A DNA stretch of 64,000 nucleotides. Origin: Trichobilharzia szidati (taxonomy: Eukaryota > Platyhelminthes > Trematoda > Strigeidida > Schistosomatidae). Below, in pieces: positions 10,900 to 23,252 of this stretch (position 1 is its first letter; the number at the start of each line of letters is the position of its first letter). A model generated the notes under the pieces. That model was not told the origin of the DNA. It ran no database searches and worked only from the letters and a program-made list of their open reading frames with translations. A program made the position numbers and the translations under genes. Location: contig OX235279.1 in NCBI GenBank assembly GCA_944472155.2, positions 140,154,920 to 140,218,919 of the forward strand, in the 5' to 3' direction.

Positions 10900-13010
10900 A
10901 GGGATTATACACACTCCTTTTGTACTTAAGGGTCTGGCTTAAATTCATGAATGCACAAGGCCTTCACTGTCTTGATAAGTTTATAACGAAGATGACATGA
11001 CAAGTTAGTATGAATTCGATAGGTGATCTTAAAAGCATGGTCAGGGTTGGAAGGGTGACAGAAGTCGATCAAGTGTTGTAGAATAGAGCTTCGCACATCC
11101 TTCCTTTCTTACTATAAAACCATGCTGGAATATGTTCTCGTACCTGTGTGAAAGCGTTCTCTGGCTGCGGCTAATGTACTTTGCTCCATAAATGCAGGTG
11201 AGCTAATAGCTGCACATGGAGGCAGTCAGACGACGGAGCTTGTCTTTTATATAGATAAAGTGCAACTTGAGGCTGGTGGACGTCAGTTGTGATTTTCCGG
11301 TAACGAATTTCTTACTGACTGATTTACATAGGTAGTTTACGAGCATATCTGAAGCTTGAGCACCTTTGAATTCCAAGTTTATGAATGAGGCTTTCTTTGG
11401 AACTGAGTTGGTGACCAGTTTAGACTGCTTATCTTTCGCGTTACTGTTAATAAATCGGTTCGAGTAATCGTATTCTGCGAGCGTGGCTTTTAGGAAGTCA
11501 AATTCCAAGTCAACTCAATCAGATCTACCAATGTTTCTTATCGTGAAGCACAGCAAATGAATTAAGTTCCATTTCCTGGAGGTAGGCACCCAACTATAAA
11601 AGTTGGTTAATTTTCCATTCCATGTTCATCTCCGGTGGATGGATCGTTTGGGAAATCCGTCACTGAGTCTACTAAGGCACACATCAAGAAAGAAAATGCT
11701 TAGTTCAGATTGCTTTTCTATGGTGAACTGCAGAGAGGGTTGGCAGTTGTTGAAAGCAAACAAGACATCATCAAGAATTACGTTCTTATCACAGATAACG
11801 AAAGTGTCGTCTACGTATCTTCTATAAATGTCAAAATGACCGATGGTTTGACTAAGTTGAGAGTTTTCGAGCTTTGCCATAAAACAATCAGCCAGCAAAG
11901 TACACAGTGGTGATCCCATCACAATAACATCCATCTGTCTAAAAATCTTATCATTGAAAGTGAACTGAACATTCAGCATGGATCTCAGTAAGAGTTTTTC
12001 GAGGCACGTTGTCAGCAACGCTGTGTCTAAACTATGGGCATCAATATAGTCACATATATAGCAAACAGTTTCAGTGAGAGGTACTCTGGTAAATAGCGAA
12101 GTCACATCCAATGAGAACATGACTTTGTCTGAGACATTAAAATCTTCAATACTTTCAATAAATTTAATTGTAGCATTAATGGAAAACTTAGACACTTACC
12201 TTCTAACTGTTTCCAGTATTTCCTTTAGCCACTGAGCAGTTCCATGATAAGGAAAACCCGCCATATCGAGAATTGGATGAAGGAGTAATCTCCTCTGGTG
12301 AATTTTCGGTAACCTACTGGTCGGATGCGTTCATATAGATCTGACGAGATTATGGATTTATTTCTCATTTTCTTTCCAACGTCTTTCAGTCGGTTGTCGA
12401 CTAGATGTGTCTTGCTGATTTCACCACCGGGTTTGGTGAATCTCGCTTGGTCGGAAAGAATCAGAAATTTTATCGTTATAATCTTGACGACTCGTCGCTA
12501 CAACACTCCCACCTTTGTCTGGGTGGCATATGATAACATCATCATTCTTCTCAAATTCTTTAAGTTGTTCTATATGTTCCTTGGTTTGAAGATTATTCGA
12601 GTTAGGTTTCGAATTAGTAAACTGATGGCAGCAGTCAAAAATTGTGGATTTGAAATGTTGGAATTCCTGAGGTGATGCGGGTACAAGATCGCTGGTCTGG
12701 CTGATTAGATTTTTGGAATTGCACTTTAGTGTGCAATCTGTTGACTTTGGACGCACTGTTACAGAACTTCAGGCCCAGTGATAGAGCTTGTAGTTGAGTT
12801 TCAGAAATAGCGACAGAAGAATGGTTGAGCACATATTCATTGGGATCAGCCGGAAATCTCCTTTCTGCTACTACCTGCTTGAGACTGTCAAGATGTTTGA
12901 GATCAGTAGACAGGGATAACAAGAGAGATTTATTTCTCGAGCTGTTGGCGTTCGTCAGTTGAGTGTTCAAACAGAACATGACTTCTCAAAGATATGTTCC
13001 TGTTTAGCTC
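10900..13010 (-). mobile_element. Penelope-like element, near full length but frame-shifted
   Basis: Reading the minus strand from 12979: an N-terminal region with LNHSSVAISETQLQALSLG, then a connector (12421-12756) containing VIICHPDKGGSVV. The longest reverse-transcriptase piece (11626-12195) has SLDVTSLFTRVPL, GSPLCTLLADCFMAKLE and the catalytic YVDD in YRRYVDDTFVIC. Then come the VPKKASFINLEFKG connector (11203-11508) and a GIY-YIG-like end in another frame (GAKYISRSQRT near 11150-11190). PLEs copy RNA into DNA and cut targets with GIY-YIG; this copy is split over several frames and cannot make one protein. It is head-to-head with the PLE at 13100-14600. Confidence 0.85.
11626..12195 (-). 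pseudogene. PLE reverse transcriptase fragment (YVDD intact)
   Basis: This 189-residue open frame is the palm/finger part of a Penelope-type reverse transcriptase. Motif A is FSLDVTSLF near residues 27-35. The GSPLCTLLADCF block is near residues 93-104. The active-site YVDD lies in YRRYVDDTF near residues 126-129. Motif D-like sequence FTIEKQSELSIFFLDV follows. The family's other domains are in neighbouring frames. The start Met is only the first Met in the open frame, not a real translation start. Confidence 0.8.
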
Positions 13011-13099
13011 CTCAACACGATTAACTTCCTATAATTTGCTAAGTCAAGTTCCCTACTTTTTTCAGTTCCACTATTGATAAAACGAAAGAGAAAACTAAA

Positions 13100-14600
13100 C
13101 TGAAATTCCAGTGACTAACAGTTAAACTCATTTCCATTAAAACCTGATAAGTATGTGACAAATTTGTCATCAATTGAACGTTCAGTGCCCGGGAAGGAGA
13201 CACGGTCACTTGGCTTCATATCTCAGACTTAGTAATTGATTCCCAGTTTTAAAATCTCTGTGATCATATTAGCCCTCTAGTTACCACCTCGACAGATCAC
13301 CATAGCTGCCTGAAAGCTAAAATTACAGATGTGGCACATCACTTCTGTAATTCAAGTCAGAAACAGAAAGACCTTCTGACCTCGACCCATTCCAATGCCC
13401 TAAGGGAATTAAGCAGCAGACCTGACACAGTTTTCCTGAAACCTTGCAAAGGATGACGTGTAGTCATAATGGACAAGTGTGATTATAAAACACACATTTT
13501 ATTCATTCTTAATACTAAAAGTAAATTTCTAGCCGATGTCACTTCTGATGATATCAGAAAAATGTGAGGAAAATTAACTTCACATTTAGTACAATTTCGT
13601 GGCATGAATGTTATCAATACACATGAGTTCAGTTCATTGAAACCCACGGGATCCAACTTTCCAAACTTTCATGGATTACCCAAGATTCTTAAGGTCTGAC
13701 AATCTATTACGCCCAATTCTACCAATGTGTCACTGTCCTACACATAAATTGGCAAAGTGGTTTTGCTGACATTTCAAGCCCATTACGCAATGAATTATGT
13801 AAGTTCTGTCTGAAAGATACATTTGAAATTGTCTTGTAGAAATGAATATAAGCGATATGAAAATGTACTCTTCTGATGGTAATTCCTTGTTTACTAGTGT
13901 ACCAATGATTGAGACTGTTGATATTATTTGTGACTACATATCTTATAGTCGTTTCCCAATCTTTTTTCTTTTAACTTATTTGAAAAATGTGTCACTGTTA
14001 TGTACTGACAATGTCCATTTCACATTTGTAGTTGAGCTTTCTCGACAAGTGGATGACTATGCTACAGGGAGGTCATTAGGACCTTTGTTGGCGGATATTT
14101 ACGTGTCATCTATTGAAAACCTGACCGCCAGTTTAACTACTTTAGTACCTTTCTGCAGGAGATATGTAGATAACAATATTTTGATATGCAATGAGCATGA
14201 AGATGACAGTCGTCTACTGGATAGACCCACCCCGTACAAAATCAGCCGAGGAAAAAGTTGTAAAAAATCTGCATTTTTAAGCATACTTCTGAGTCGGAGA
14301 CATGGTTTAATAAAACGATCTATTTATAGAAAGCCTACTTGGAAAGGGTAATATTTAAATGTTCACAGCTTCTGCCCACTCAAAGTATGAGACAGGCTTG
14401 GTGAAGTGCTTATTCAAGAGAATTCAGTGTATGTGTAGAGTTGGTGCTACAGAGGATGAAAGCGAAATACCGATGGATTCTCTGGCTGAAAACGATATCT
14501 TTTAAAATTTTCCAGCCGGTGTAGAAGTCTGTTAGTTTTAAAACCTACAATCTATTCTGTCCCTAAGAAAGATGTTTTCACCAAATTATTATGCAGTTAG
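13100..14600 (+). mobile_element. Penelope-like element, degenerate
   Basis: The plus strand reads, in pieces, an N-terminal LSSIERSVPGKE-like block, a KPCKG/VVIMDKCDY connector around 13435-13480, an HGLPKILKV-like block around 13670-13695, and the reverse transcriptase at 13842-14351. In the latter, motif A is NSLFTSVP, the second block is GRSLGPLLADIY, and the active site reads RRYVDNN. The second catalytic Asp is therefore Asn and the enzyme would be dead even without the frameshifts. The copy ends with RSIYRKPTWKG. Confidence 0.8.
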
Positions 14601-14639
14601 GAAGCAAATAGTAGGAGTAGATTAGACTAAACCGTAGGA

Positions 14640-15115
14640 CCTGTTATGCAGCCCGGCTTAAAGTTATTGAAAAAGCTGAAAATATGCCCCACCGGAAACC
14701 TGGAAAATGAACAAGTGATTATATCACACCCCACATTATATACAAAATCACGTGTGTGTGGACACGTGCTTCACATGTGGGGGTGGGGGAGCACATTCCA
14801 AAATGGTGAGAAAAACAGATACACTTTGAAAAATCGATAGACACAGGTGGCAGACTACCAACTCCGTCTGTAGCCAAACACCTAATCGATATGGACCACA
14901 TGACTGATGTCGAAACAGCTTTTAAGGTTATTTATAAAAAAAAGCGGTCGAGGACGCTAGATGAAATACGCTGAAGCGATAGCTATTCATAAACTGAAGT
15001 CTGTGTGTACCAAAACAAATTATTGTTACTCCTAAGCTGCCTTTGTAATCCTTATGGATTTTATTGCCAAACGTAACGCTAATTATTCCTATTATCCTTA
15101 AATCCTTTTTGCCAC
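14640..15115 (+). mobile_element. PLE 3' part (endonuclease-side tail)
   Basis: Continues the PLE at 13100-14600 or is a second fragment. The plus strand has GTGTGTGTGGACACGTG, the G-rich run GTGGGGGTGGGGGAG, and a reading with PTPSVAKHLIDMDHMTDV, AFKVIYKK and AIAIHKLKSV spread over two frames. It is an inverted copy of 9400-9745. Confidence 0.7.
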
Positions 15116-17560
15116 TGTTTATTTTAATTGGCCTTTGTTTTGCATATGAATTGACCTGACAAGTAGATGTGTAATCATATTTTTCGAAATGTTTTGTGCA
15201 AACACACTACATACTGCAGATAATCTCCCTCTTCTAATAATAAGATTCGAAGATCCTGGTACTTTAGGTGACGGTTGACTCAGTGGTCAGCAGAGGTATT
15301 CCAATGTTTCCGTTTGTTTTCTTCCGATTGGTAGAATTGAAAGAAATGAAATTATTGCGAGAAGCCAGACTAATTATGAAGGGCTGAAGGGTCCTAAGTG
15401 TGTCATTCACTAATCAATTCAGATAGAGAGAGAGATCACGACGATCTGTTAAATGTGTAACTATTTTGACTTAATGTGGTTTTTCAGCGATTACGCGCTC
15501 AAGGTCAGAAAGACATGAATATAAGCATGTATCAGAGGAGTAATACCGTGTTTTTTGGTCTTCGTTAGATTTGCCAGGTCCGCACCTTATTAACCATAAC
15601 CAGGTTTTGGCGCAGCAGAGGTAAGCTTATTTAGTATAGTTAGTTTGAAAGTACTTAACTGTAGGATCACAACTATTCAGAATACCTTTTTTTAACTTTT
15701 TTATTTGAATTAGTGTCCATCTATCTAGCACACAGAGGATTTTATCGAGGATCACTTTCCGTATTTTGAAAATGGTTCATAATTCCCGCTAAAAATGAAT
15801 TCCATTTTCATATTTTTCAGCGGTGCTTTCTTTAAAAAATAATCAATATACTTGAGCAACCTGTTGTTATCTTTTGAACTTTTTTTAACGAATAGCATGT
15901 AAAATCACTGAGTGGAACCAAGACTACAAATTAAATACTCAATTTGAATGATAACTTGCATGCATTTTAACTGCGTGGATTCGCGCGTTGTCGTCGCACT
16001 TTCATGGGCTCAACAAGCAGTGAATCATACCAAATCCTACCTTATGCTGAATAAAACACATTTTGGTTTTTGTGAAGTAAGCAGAAATTCATTAGCTCTT
16101 GCCCTCTTGAATAGTCAGGTAAAGGATGGGTGAAACTTTAAACCTAACGGAAAATTTGATAGGAATACTTGAAAGAGATCTGAAACGCTTTTGTGGGGTG
16201 TTGCATTTCGTCCCCGAATAATACAAGGCTTCGCATGCAACTTCATGAAGCATATAATCAGTAGACTATACAGCTTGATGGTGACTATAAACTACCATCG
16301 ATAAGCAAAATTAAACTTTTCCCAGTTATCAGAAATCTCACTAAGCTTTTTACTTCTTCTGGGTTTTTTGCCTGTTTTTTGTATCAACAAACCTATTTTG
16401 GCATAGTGGCGTATTTTAAATCAGCAGCTTACGTAGTGAGCAAAAAAATTACTACTCAACCCGAATAATTATAATATAGTACAGTAAAAAATTTGGAGAT
16501 GACTCTTAACTACTGATTAAACCATTGAGTAGTATAATCAGATAAACATTCTTTTCAAACCTAGCAAAGGATTAGATTAAATCATACGTCAGTTTCGGGT
16601 GAATAGACAACCTGTATTAAAAAATGGCTTTATAAGTTAATGTACGTACAAAAATAACTATCGACAATTTCTCCGTAACAATGAAAGCATTTGTAGAGTG
16701 TTGCGTTCTCATTTAGGTGTGGATGAAATTTTCTTGGAAATATTCACAAATCGTGCATTTATCTTGCAAATATTAATTCGAGATAAATATTTCTTGGCGA
16801 AAAATACGTGACTGTATAATATATTTTCTAAATATAAATATTTTAAAATCACGCTGAACCTGTTATGTATTTTTGATTGAGTAACAATCGTGTGACAGTT
16901 AGCTTAGTAGAAAACGGTCAGCGTTAAGGAAGTCAAGAAAGAAAAAGAACAAACGAATAACTGTTGATGATAATACAATTGAGAAATCAGTAAATTAGGT
17001 ATCAAAACCTCCAACAGTGAGTTCACAAAACAATCGCTGATTGAATGCATCTGTCGCTTTAACGTATCCTGCTGAGCGATCAGTAGTAGTCTACAATAGC
17101 TCAGAGTAATAAATCCAGATGTGAGACGGTGTCATATTAACTACACTCGCATTTACTCGTCTATCTGTACTTACAGTAACATGTACGTGGGGAGAACAGA
17201 GATGATATAGACCACATCATCACTTTCAGTACCCCTGTCTGTGTGCTAAATACATAGAGCAGTAATACTATGATATGTAGGAGCAGTAGTAATCTAGCGT
17301 CTGAAGCCTGATCTATACATGTAGAAGTATATTGTGCTCCACCTTGTATTGCCTTCGTAATTGATCCCATCCTATTAGTAAAACTTCCCACCGTCCATTA
17401 TATGCATTATATAGCAATCTTGTTTCTTAATTTATCGTTTACCGCTTAAACGTTTTCTCACCCCTTGTCATATTTTAATTGCCCTGTTTACCACCCTGAA
17501 TCCTAATCACAGCTTATGAGTATTATGTTTGAAACAATTAGTTCCCTATTATGAATTCTG
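15116..17560. other. Anonymous AT-rich sequence
   Basis: No exon or repeat family is recognised over about 2.4 kb. Short open frames (15948-16133 plus, 17161-17391 minus) show no domain. A few A/T-rich simple runs are present. Confidence 0.4.
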
Positions 17561-17996
17561 ACAAAACAATAAGAAGATGTAATTCATCTGAATCGTTCAG
17601 TGTACTTGAGCACAACATGTCTAACAATTTGATCACCTACCTACTTGTCATAGAAATATATATATATATGTGAAAATGGTAAAGCGTTAAGGTGTGAAGG
17701 AATAGACACAGATCAATTTAATAGGCCATATTGAAGGTCGAAACGACAATGAAGATCACAGAACCAAAGAAGAAAGCTGATAGTATATCTGCCATAGCAT
17801 CAAAGCAAAATTTACTAAGGAAGGTTCAGTGTGATGACGAATTGTTTTTCAACACATAAACGTGATGTAAACTTCCTCGTCGTTAGGGGCTCTGTTTTCA
17901 CCATTAATGGATTCAGGGAATGCCATTTGCATATCCCCTAATGGCTTCGGGAGTCACTACGCGATTCAGATGAATCACATCTTGTTAATATTTTGT
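17561..17996. mobile_element. Probable MITE with ~35-bp TIRs and 9-bp TSD
   Basis: ACAAAACAATAAGAAGATGT and AATTCATCTGAATCG at 17561-17595 are matched in reverse complement at 17962-17996 with a few differences. The flanks TGAATTCTG (17552-17560) and TGAATTATG (17997-18005) form a nearly perfect 9-bp duplication. The 436-bp interior has no open frame and includes an (AT)n run near 17651. Eight- to nine-base duplications fit Merlin-like or Mutator-like transposases; Merlin is documented in schistosomes, but assignment here is a guess. Confidence 0.6.
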
Positions 17997-18423
17997 TGAA
18001 TTATGTTGTTTTGTCGAATTTATTGTGTGTTATCTGTTACCTTATTGATCACTTTTGATTGTTGTATGTACTGAGCAATCAGATCATGAACTGTGTCGTT
18101 TTCGCTGACACGTAGATGTGGAAATACTCATTTAACCATATCAAATTATTATCTCTTGACAATGATATCTTAAACTATTACATTCTACACAAATTTTTTA
18201 ATTCAATAAGTATGTGTAAGATTTACAGCACACACCAAATGAAAGTGAATTCAATTCATCCCACAATCTTTTTTGTTCTTGTTCTACAAAAAATTTATAA
18301 AGATAACTAATGGTATGAAATTATTCTAAAAAGTAATAACAATAATAAGAAAATACATGCATGAAAAAAAACAGATTACTCAGGTTTTGATTCTTGTCTC
18401 TATTGTTATTTAATTCTTAGCGT

Positions 18424-18639
18424 TTAGACGTTATCTGCAATGCCTAAAAGTTCACATGTTCTCTGCCTAAACCACTTTCTTACTTCTTTCTTCTTAACAA
18501 TTGACGACGGTTGTTTCAGCGTACAGTTAGAGTAATAACCACCAGATTTTAAGTTATTTGACAAAACAGTGAATAGTGTTGTTTGTGCACCTTGCCATGG
18601 ACTCAGATAAAAAGGTTTCGTCAACTTGATGAATATTTT
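18424..18639 (-). CDS. SDR-A exon 3
   Basis: From acceptor TTTTGTGTAG at 18640 to TAA at 18424-18426, 71 codons. It holds the conserved FYLSPWQGAQTTL segment, GGYYSNC and the C-terminal RTCELLG block. The first 13 codons align one-for-one with those of SDR-B exon 3, which fixes the acceptor. Confidence 0.9.
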   Translation of the reverse strand, partial: KIFIKLTKPFYLSPWQGAQTTLFTVLSNNLKSGGYYSNCTLKQPSSIVKKKEVRKWFRQRTCELLGIADNV

Positions 18640-21600
18640 CTACACAAAATTTAAAAACAAAAAATAAACGCATAAAACAATGAATGAATTTGATGCAGTG
18701 TTCATTTTTACTTCAAATTTTAATAAATCGACTATTCAGAAGGATGATCAGTTGTGCTTTGAATGACGACAGAGAACAAAAGCCCGAATGCCAAACACAC
18801 CACAGTGGGAAAAATGCCCATCTTCACTCAACTTGATTTTAAAGGCGAAAGTATAGCAGCAATAGTCAACAGAAGATTGAGTACGTCACTAGCCAGAGCG
18901 TATTCTGCAGCTAAGTTGCTTCCCGTTTATTGGACGGCATGCTCCTTGGTGCAATCAAAAGTCAACAGATACCCTTCTCATACTAACTCTACCTGTGTTT
19001 ACAAATTTGCATGTATCTGCAGTCGCAGTTACATTTGGAAAGCAGAACCTCCGAGTTTCTGAACATGTACCAAAAGGCCGACGTCTCAAGGGAAAAAACA
19101 TTTGCCATTTAAGACATCTCATCAATATGGGACAGGAGGTGGACACTGCGAAATCATCTGAAATCACCAATAGACAGAATAGCTCAATTTCCTCCTCACT
19201 TATGCCAAAAGAGTCTCTATTAAATGCATGAAACCCGATTTAAGTGTTCAGAAAGAAGCCGTTGTCAGTCTTTTCTTGCCCTGGTAACTGGCTGTCTTTA
19301 CTCGCTCATTTGGTTACGTATTCTTGGGCTTTAATCTCTCCTTCCTTTGATTTAATGAAACTTGTTTCTATGGTTCGACCTGGACTCACCACACTGTTAC
19401 TCATTTCATTAGTTACGCATCATCTCATTCACCTCTTGTCTCGATTACGTAACTCTTTTACCACTGTACCTAGTCTCTTATTTTTGTTTAAACTTGAATA
19501 TATTAAATATTGTTTTGTACATTAATCTGACAATTTCTTTAGGCCATGCACAGCTGATGAAAAGCCAACGAAATAAATGATGGTAACATCTTGTTCTGCG
19601 CAAACTGTTGTTTCTGATTTATCCTAAGGCGTAACACCTAGAATATTATTCAGCATCCAGAAGTAATATTCGTCGAATAGGATTCCCCTAGGGTTTTGAG
19701 TGGCACATAAGGCTTCAGCAGCATATCTTCCCTTACTCCAGTTCCCTGCAGTCCTCTTTAGCTAGTTCCACAATTGCACATAAGCCTCCATTTCCTGCTC
19801 ACATGATCTCTTCCATTTAGCGTGCTAAAACTCTTCTCAGTTTCTTAAGTACTACTACTTAAAAAATGTGATAGCTAAATAATTCAACAAATGTTTATGA
19901 ATATCTGGAAGAAACCTACAAGTGGCAAGTAAGTTGTATCTCGATCAAGTTCCGTCTTCACTGCTCCAGGATGTAGACTGACTACAGTTACTCCAGTCCC
20001 GTGCATTGCTTCACCTAATTCAGCAGCATGTAACACATTGGCTAACTTTGACTGACAGTAAGCTTTCATTTCACCATATTCACTTTCTTGAAGTTGTAAA
20101 TCTGGCTTGCTTATACGACCAGCATAATGTCCCATAGATGACAAATTTATTATCCGCGATGGAGCTGAACGTTTTATCAGCGGTAACAGTAATTCTGTTA
20201 ACAGAAACGGTCCAAAATAGTTAACACCCATAGTCATTTCAAAGCCATCAACAGTCTTCTCGTATTTACTGTGTGCTAGACCAGCATTATTGATCAGTAT
20301 TTCCAGCTTTGTATATGTGTTATTAATTCTTCTTGCAAAATCGTAAATTGATTCCAAAGAAGCCAAATCCAGATGTTCGATAATTAACTAAAGAATAAAT
20401 TTTAAACAATGACAGAAAAGTAATTTTAAACATCTTTTTTATTTCACCTTGGATCATCAATTTATCATTAAGAATCTGCCAAGTTTAATTATTCACAGCA
20501 ACTCCATTGAAATGGTTCTGTTTTAAAAGCTTTCATTTTCTGAAGTGTTCGATGCTTTCAAACGTCATTGGCTGATTATTTTACGGTATACTTCATTCTG
20601 TTGCAAAGATCTTTTACCACTGGGTTTCTTATCGTTACTTTACTTTGTTACTTTATCCTTGATTCTCATGAAGTTATGTGAACTATATCGCTAAGTAGAG
20701 GTCACTGAAATAAGACAAAAGCTGTATAGAAAGTGATTGCTGCCGGTGTTAATGATAGCGCTCAAGATTTTAGTTTCCCGTTATAAAAATTCCATTCTCA
20801 TAAATTTAAGAGAATCAGTTCCGCTTTCTTGACCAGGTGGAGGACTATAGAGAATTTTTACAAACTCTGTCAGGTCTCCTAAGATTATTTTATAGGTAGA
20901 TGCAGTAATGCATCAAACTAGAAAATATTCACAGCTGAAAACTGTTATTCTAAAGTGAATGTTCATATTCTCAGTATTATCACTGCGTACAGCCGCTAAT
21001 CAAAATCTAATTTTACACATATCTACGCAAAACAATCAGACTCATTACTTTTTTTATTCCTTCACATTCCTAATGGAACATAGGGCTTCAAGCTAGAGGT
21101 TGCTAGCCTCATGCCCAACCTTTCCTCTTCACCAGTCTTATTACCGGCTTAGCGAGGGTAAAGGAATGCGTCGGCCGGTGATCTAACCTCCAAATTATAT
21201 GCGTGGTTGGCAAGCATTCTACCTCTGTGCCATCGACGCACAGACTCATTACTGAATATGTTCAAAATCAAATTTAATTTGTAGATTTCAAAGGTATCAG
21301 AAATAAACCGACATCTTTTCTTAATCTCATCCCACTGATTTGATTACTGCCACAATAAGCATAGATTTAGTTATGATAAGTTGCTCCTAAAACTATGAAT
21401 AAAATGACCGTGTTTGGATAATATACTTTAGAAGTACATCTATATGTTTGTGTAAGCTCATAGTACTAGTTACTACATGAATGTGAAATAATATAGCAAA
21501 CTACTTGGTACTGTCACCAGTTACATTATGAGTAACGTGTCAATCAAAAGTTTGAACAGCCGTTTGACAACTGAAGAATTGTGAAATCTTCATTACCTCT

Positions 21601-23252
21601 TCCCCTTTGGTTACAAATAATCACAAACACAAACTTCAGTAATCAAGCATGATTCATTGTGAAATTTATTATCACTATCAATAGATTTAGGAGATTATCA
21701 TTGACCACAGATGAAATTAGGCCTCTGAATAATTGGCAAACGAGTTGATATGTCAGTTTTCAAAAGTTGGTTTGTAAGGATTATATTTGTTTTTTTACGA
21801 GTTTGACCACGGATTGATATCAGTTAGAGAACCATTGAAAACCAGGGAGTACTGGACAGCTGTTTCATCCTGGGATAAAATGTCAGCGTATTTTAATTTT
21901 TTTAGGGCACACCATGGTTTTAAACTTTCCCAGTATGTTCTTTACACTCACGGTTTGAATATTCATATCTAAGGAAACTTAGATTCCACAAACGAATACT
22001 GATCTGATCATTTTCCAACCTTAATAGGGTGAAATACTAAATATTTTATCTCAATACTATATCGTTTGCCTTCAGCTATGTAGCTTAAGTTTCCTCTTGA
22101 GTGCTAGCATCACAGAGAATTAATGTCATTAGGCGTCTAACAAAGCCATCTTAACTAACTCTATGTATACATCTACCGAGGTAGTGAAAGTTCATAAATA
22201 ACAGCCTAGTGCGTTAATATAGCAATGTTCTGAATGTCAGATAAATTAATGGAAGGAATACATAACTTATGAATTTATAGGCTCGACAGTTGGTCATTAC
22301 ATTGATGGCACAGCTGTAGAGGGCTCGCCGACCACGCAAGTGGTCCGGGGTTCGATCCCTGGCCGAAGCAGTCCTTTACCTCGTTAAGCCCCAAACCTTC
22401 AAGCCTCGAGCCTGAAGCCCTATGTTCGACTGGGAACGTATAGAAATAAAAAACAGTTGGCCAGGGTAGCAATAGTGGCTGGACCTGCTTCTTTTACACT
22501 CAGAGTTCCAGCTGATGTAGACGAATTGCAATTGCCTATGCTATTTGGAGTGTTCATTATCTAGAAGCCCTTGGTGATTTATTCGATACGATAGATAAGG
22601 GATCTTCAATGCTAGCCTTAAAGCCTGTTTGGATGATGAGGTGATCTCAGATAGAACTGTTGACGGTTTCAAAACAACACCTTTATTTAGCCATAGTGGT
22701 AGGTGTTTTCGAACAGATTATTTCCCCTAACTTACAATGAAGCTGTGTAAGATAATTTTACTACAAAAACATCACAGTCCTGCAGCTGTATGTCAATGTT
22801 AATTCAGTTCTCATTAGAAAGATCCACTATATGATGTAGAAGCCTTTTCACCAGGAATTTTAATTATCATTATTTTCCAACTTTAAAGGTAGACACAATA
22901 AAATACCATAATGATAACCATTTAGGATCTAAATTTGTTGTACAGGAAATTTTAAATAACTCACTTGATCATGTTGTATTAAAGTCAGAGACGATCTGAC
23001 CTCTTTACATGCAATATCAATATTGACCCCATCTGGATTATCAACTCCATACCTGTCTAATAGATATTTTCTAGCAGTTTCAGCTTTCGATAAATTTCTG
23101 CACGCCATAATCACTTTAGCACCACGACGGGCTAATTCACCAGCTGTCATCAAACCTATTCCTGTACTAGATCCAGTAACAATAGCCAACTTTCCATCTA
23201 ATCGTTTTGATATACTGCAATATTTTATGAATATTCCAGTCGTTTCAGACAT
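18424..23252 (-). CDS. SDR-A: short-chain dehydrogenase, retinol-dehydrogenase type (3 exons)
   Basis: Spliced on the minus strand: exon 1 23252-22965, exon 2 20387-19920, exon 3 18639-18424, giving 323 residues, normal for the RDH11-14 group. Introns are about 2.6 and 1.3 kb; both junctions are phase 0 with GT/AG ends. The family reduces or oxidises retinoids, steroids or lipid aldehydes with NADP(H). The cofactor motif TGSSTGIG, the NADP-type ACRN after beta-2, NNAG, the catalytic Ser in INLSS and the YCQSK (YxxxK) pair are all present, so the enzyme should be active. No N-terminal membrane anchor is seen, unlike mammalian RDH11. The paralogue SDR-B lies 12.9 kb away in the opposite direction with the same exon plan. 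Intron 1 carries two SINEs and a foldback arm; intron 2 carries a PLE and an RTE scrap. A variant poly(A) signal ATTAAA lies on the minus strand at 18414-18409. Substrate is unknown. Confidence 0.88.
18770..19600 (+). mobile_element. PLE fragment in SDR-A intron 2, antisense to the gene
   Basis: The plus strand (18763-19062) reads the PLE connector VGKMPIFTQLDFKGESIAAI and runs into the endonuclease start CVYKFACICSRSYI, after which the frame shifts at the expected GIY-YIG continuation (SE-VPKGRRLKGK near 19050-19090). The reverse transcriptase is missing. It lies opposite to SDR-A inside its second intron. Confidence 0.75.
19690..19845 (-). mobile_element. RTE 3' scrap in SDR-A intron 2
   Basis: CACATAAGGCTTCAGCAGC and the CACATGATCTCTTCCA segment match the same two points of the RTE copy at 29690-29830. 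Short and degenerate. Confidence 0.45.
19920..20387 (-). CDS. SDR-A exon 2
   Basis: 468 nt from acceptor TTCTTTAG to donor CCACTT|GTAGGT. It carries NNAG, the NYFGPFLLTELLLPL helix, the catalytic Ser and the YxxxK pair, ending in SLHPGAVKTEL. If translation continued past the donor it would stop within a dozen codons, which supports the splice. Confidence 0.9.
21050..21240 (-). mobile_element. SINE (family 1), internally deleted, 13-bp TSD
   Basis: In SDR-A intron 1, same direction as the gene. About 40 bp of the usual body between the tail and the GCTAGCCTCATGCCCAACC segment is missing. CAGACTCATTACT at 21037-21049 and 21241-21253 is a perfect target duplication. Confidence 0.85.
21781..21870 (+). 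repeat. Single copy of the 60740-60919 foldback arm
   Basis: TTTTTACGAGTTTGACCACG through CAGCTGTTTCATCCTGGG matches the left arm of the hairpin at 60740-60818 with few changes, but here it is not inverted. It lies in SDR-A intron 1. Confidence 0.75.
22294..22452 (+). mobile_element. SINE (family 1), body-deleted, 8-bp TSD
   Basis: Plus strand: head GATGGCACAGCTGTAGAGG, B box GGTTCGATCCC, shortened body, and the tail TGAAGCCCTATGTTC/ACTGGGAACG ending in AAATAAAAA. ACAGTTGG flanks it at 22286-22293 and 22453-22460. It lies in SDR-A intron 1, antisense. Confidence 0.85.
22965..23252 (-). CDS. SDR-A exon 1
   Basis: 96 codons from ATG at 23252, preceded by a purine-rich GAAA context, ending CATGATCAA|GTGAGT. 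It encodes the first Rossmann beta-alpha-beta unit with TGSSTGIG and ACRN, followed by a longer link (DNPDGVNIDIACKEV) than in vertebrate RDHs. The link is shared with SDR-B and so is probably a family trait in these worms. Confidence 0.9.

Noticed and set aside
19552..19580. CTGATGA followed by CGAAAT as a hammerhead
   Set aside because: The box pair is present, but no stem II or stem I can be paired and no copy elsewhere supports it; likely chance at the end of a PLE fragment.
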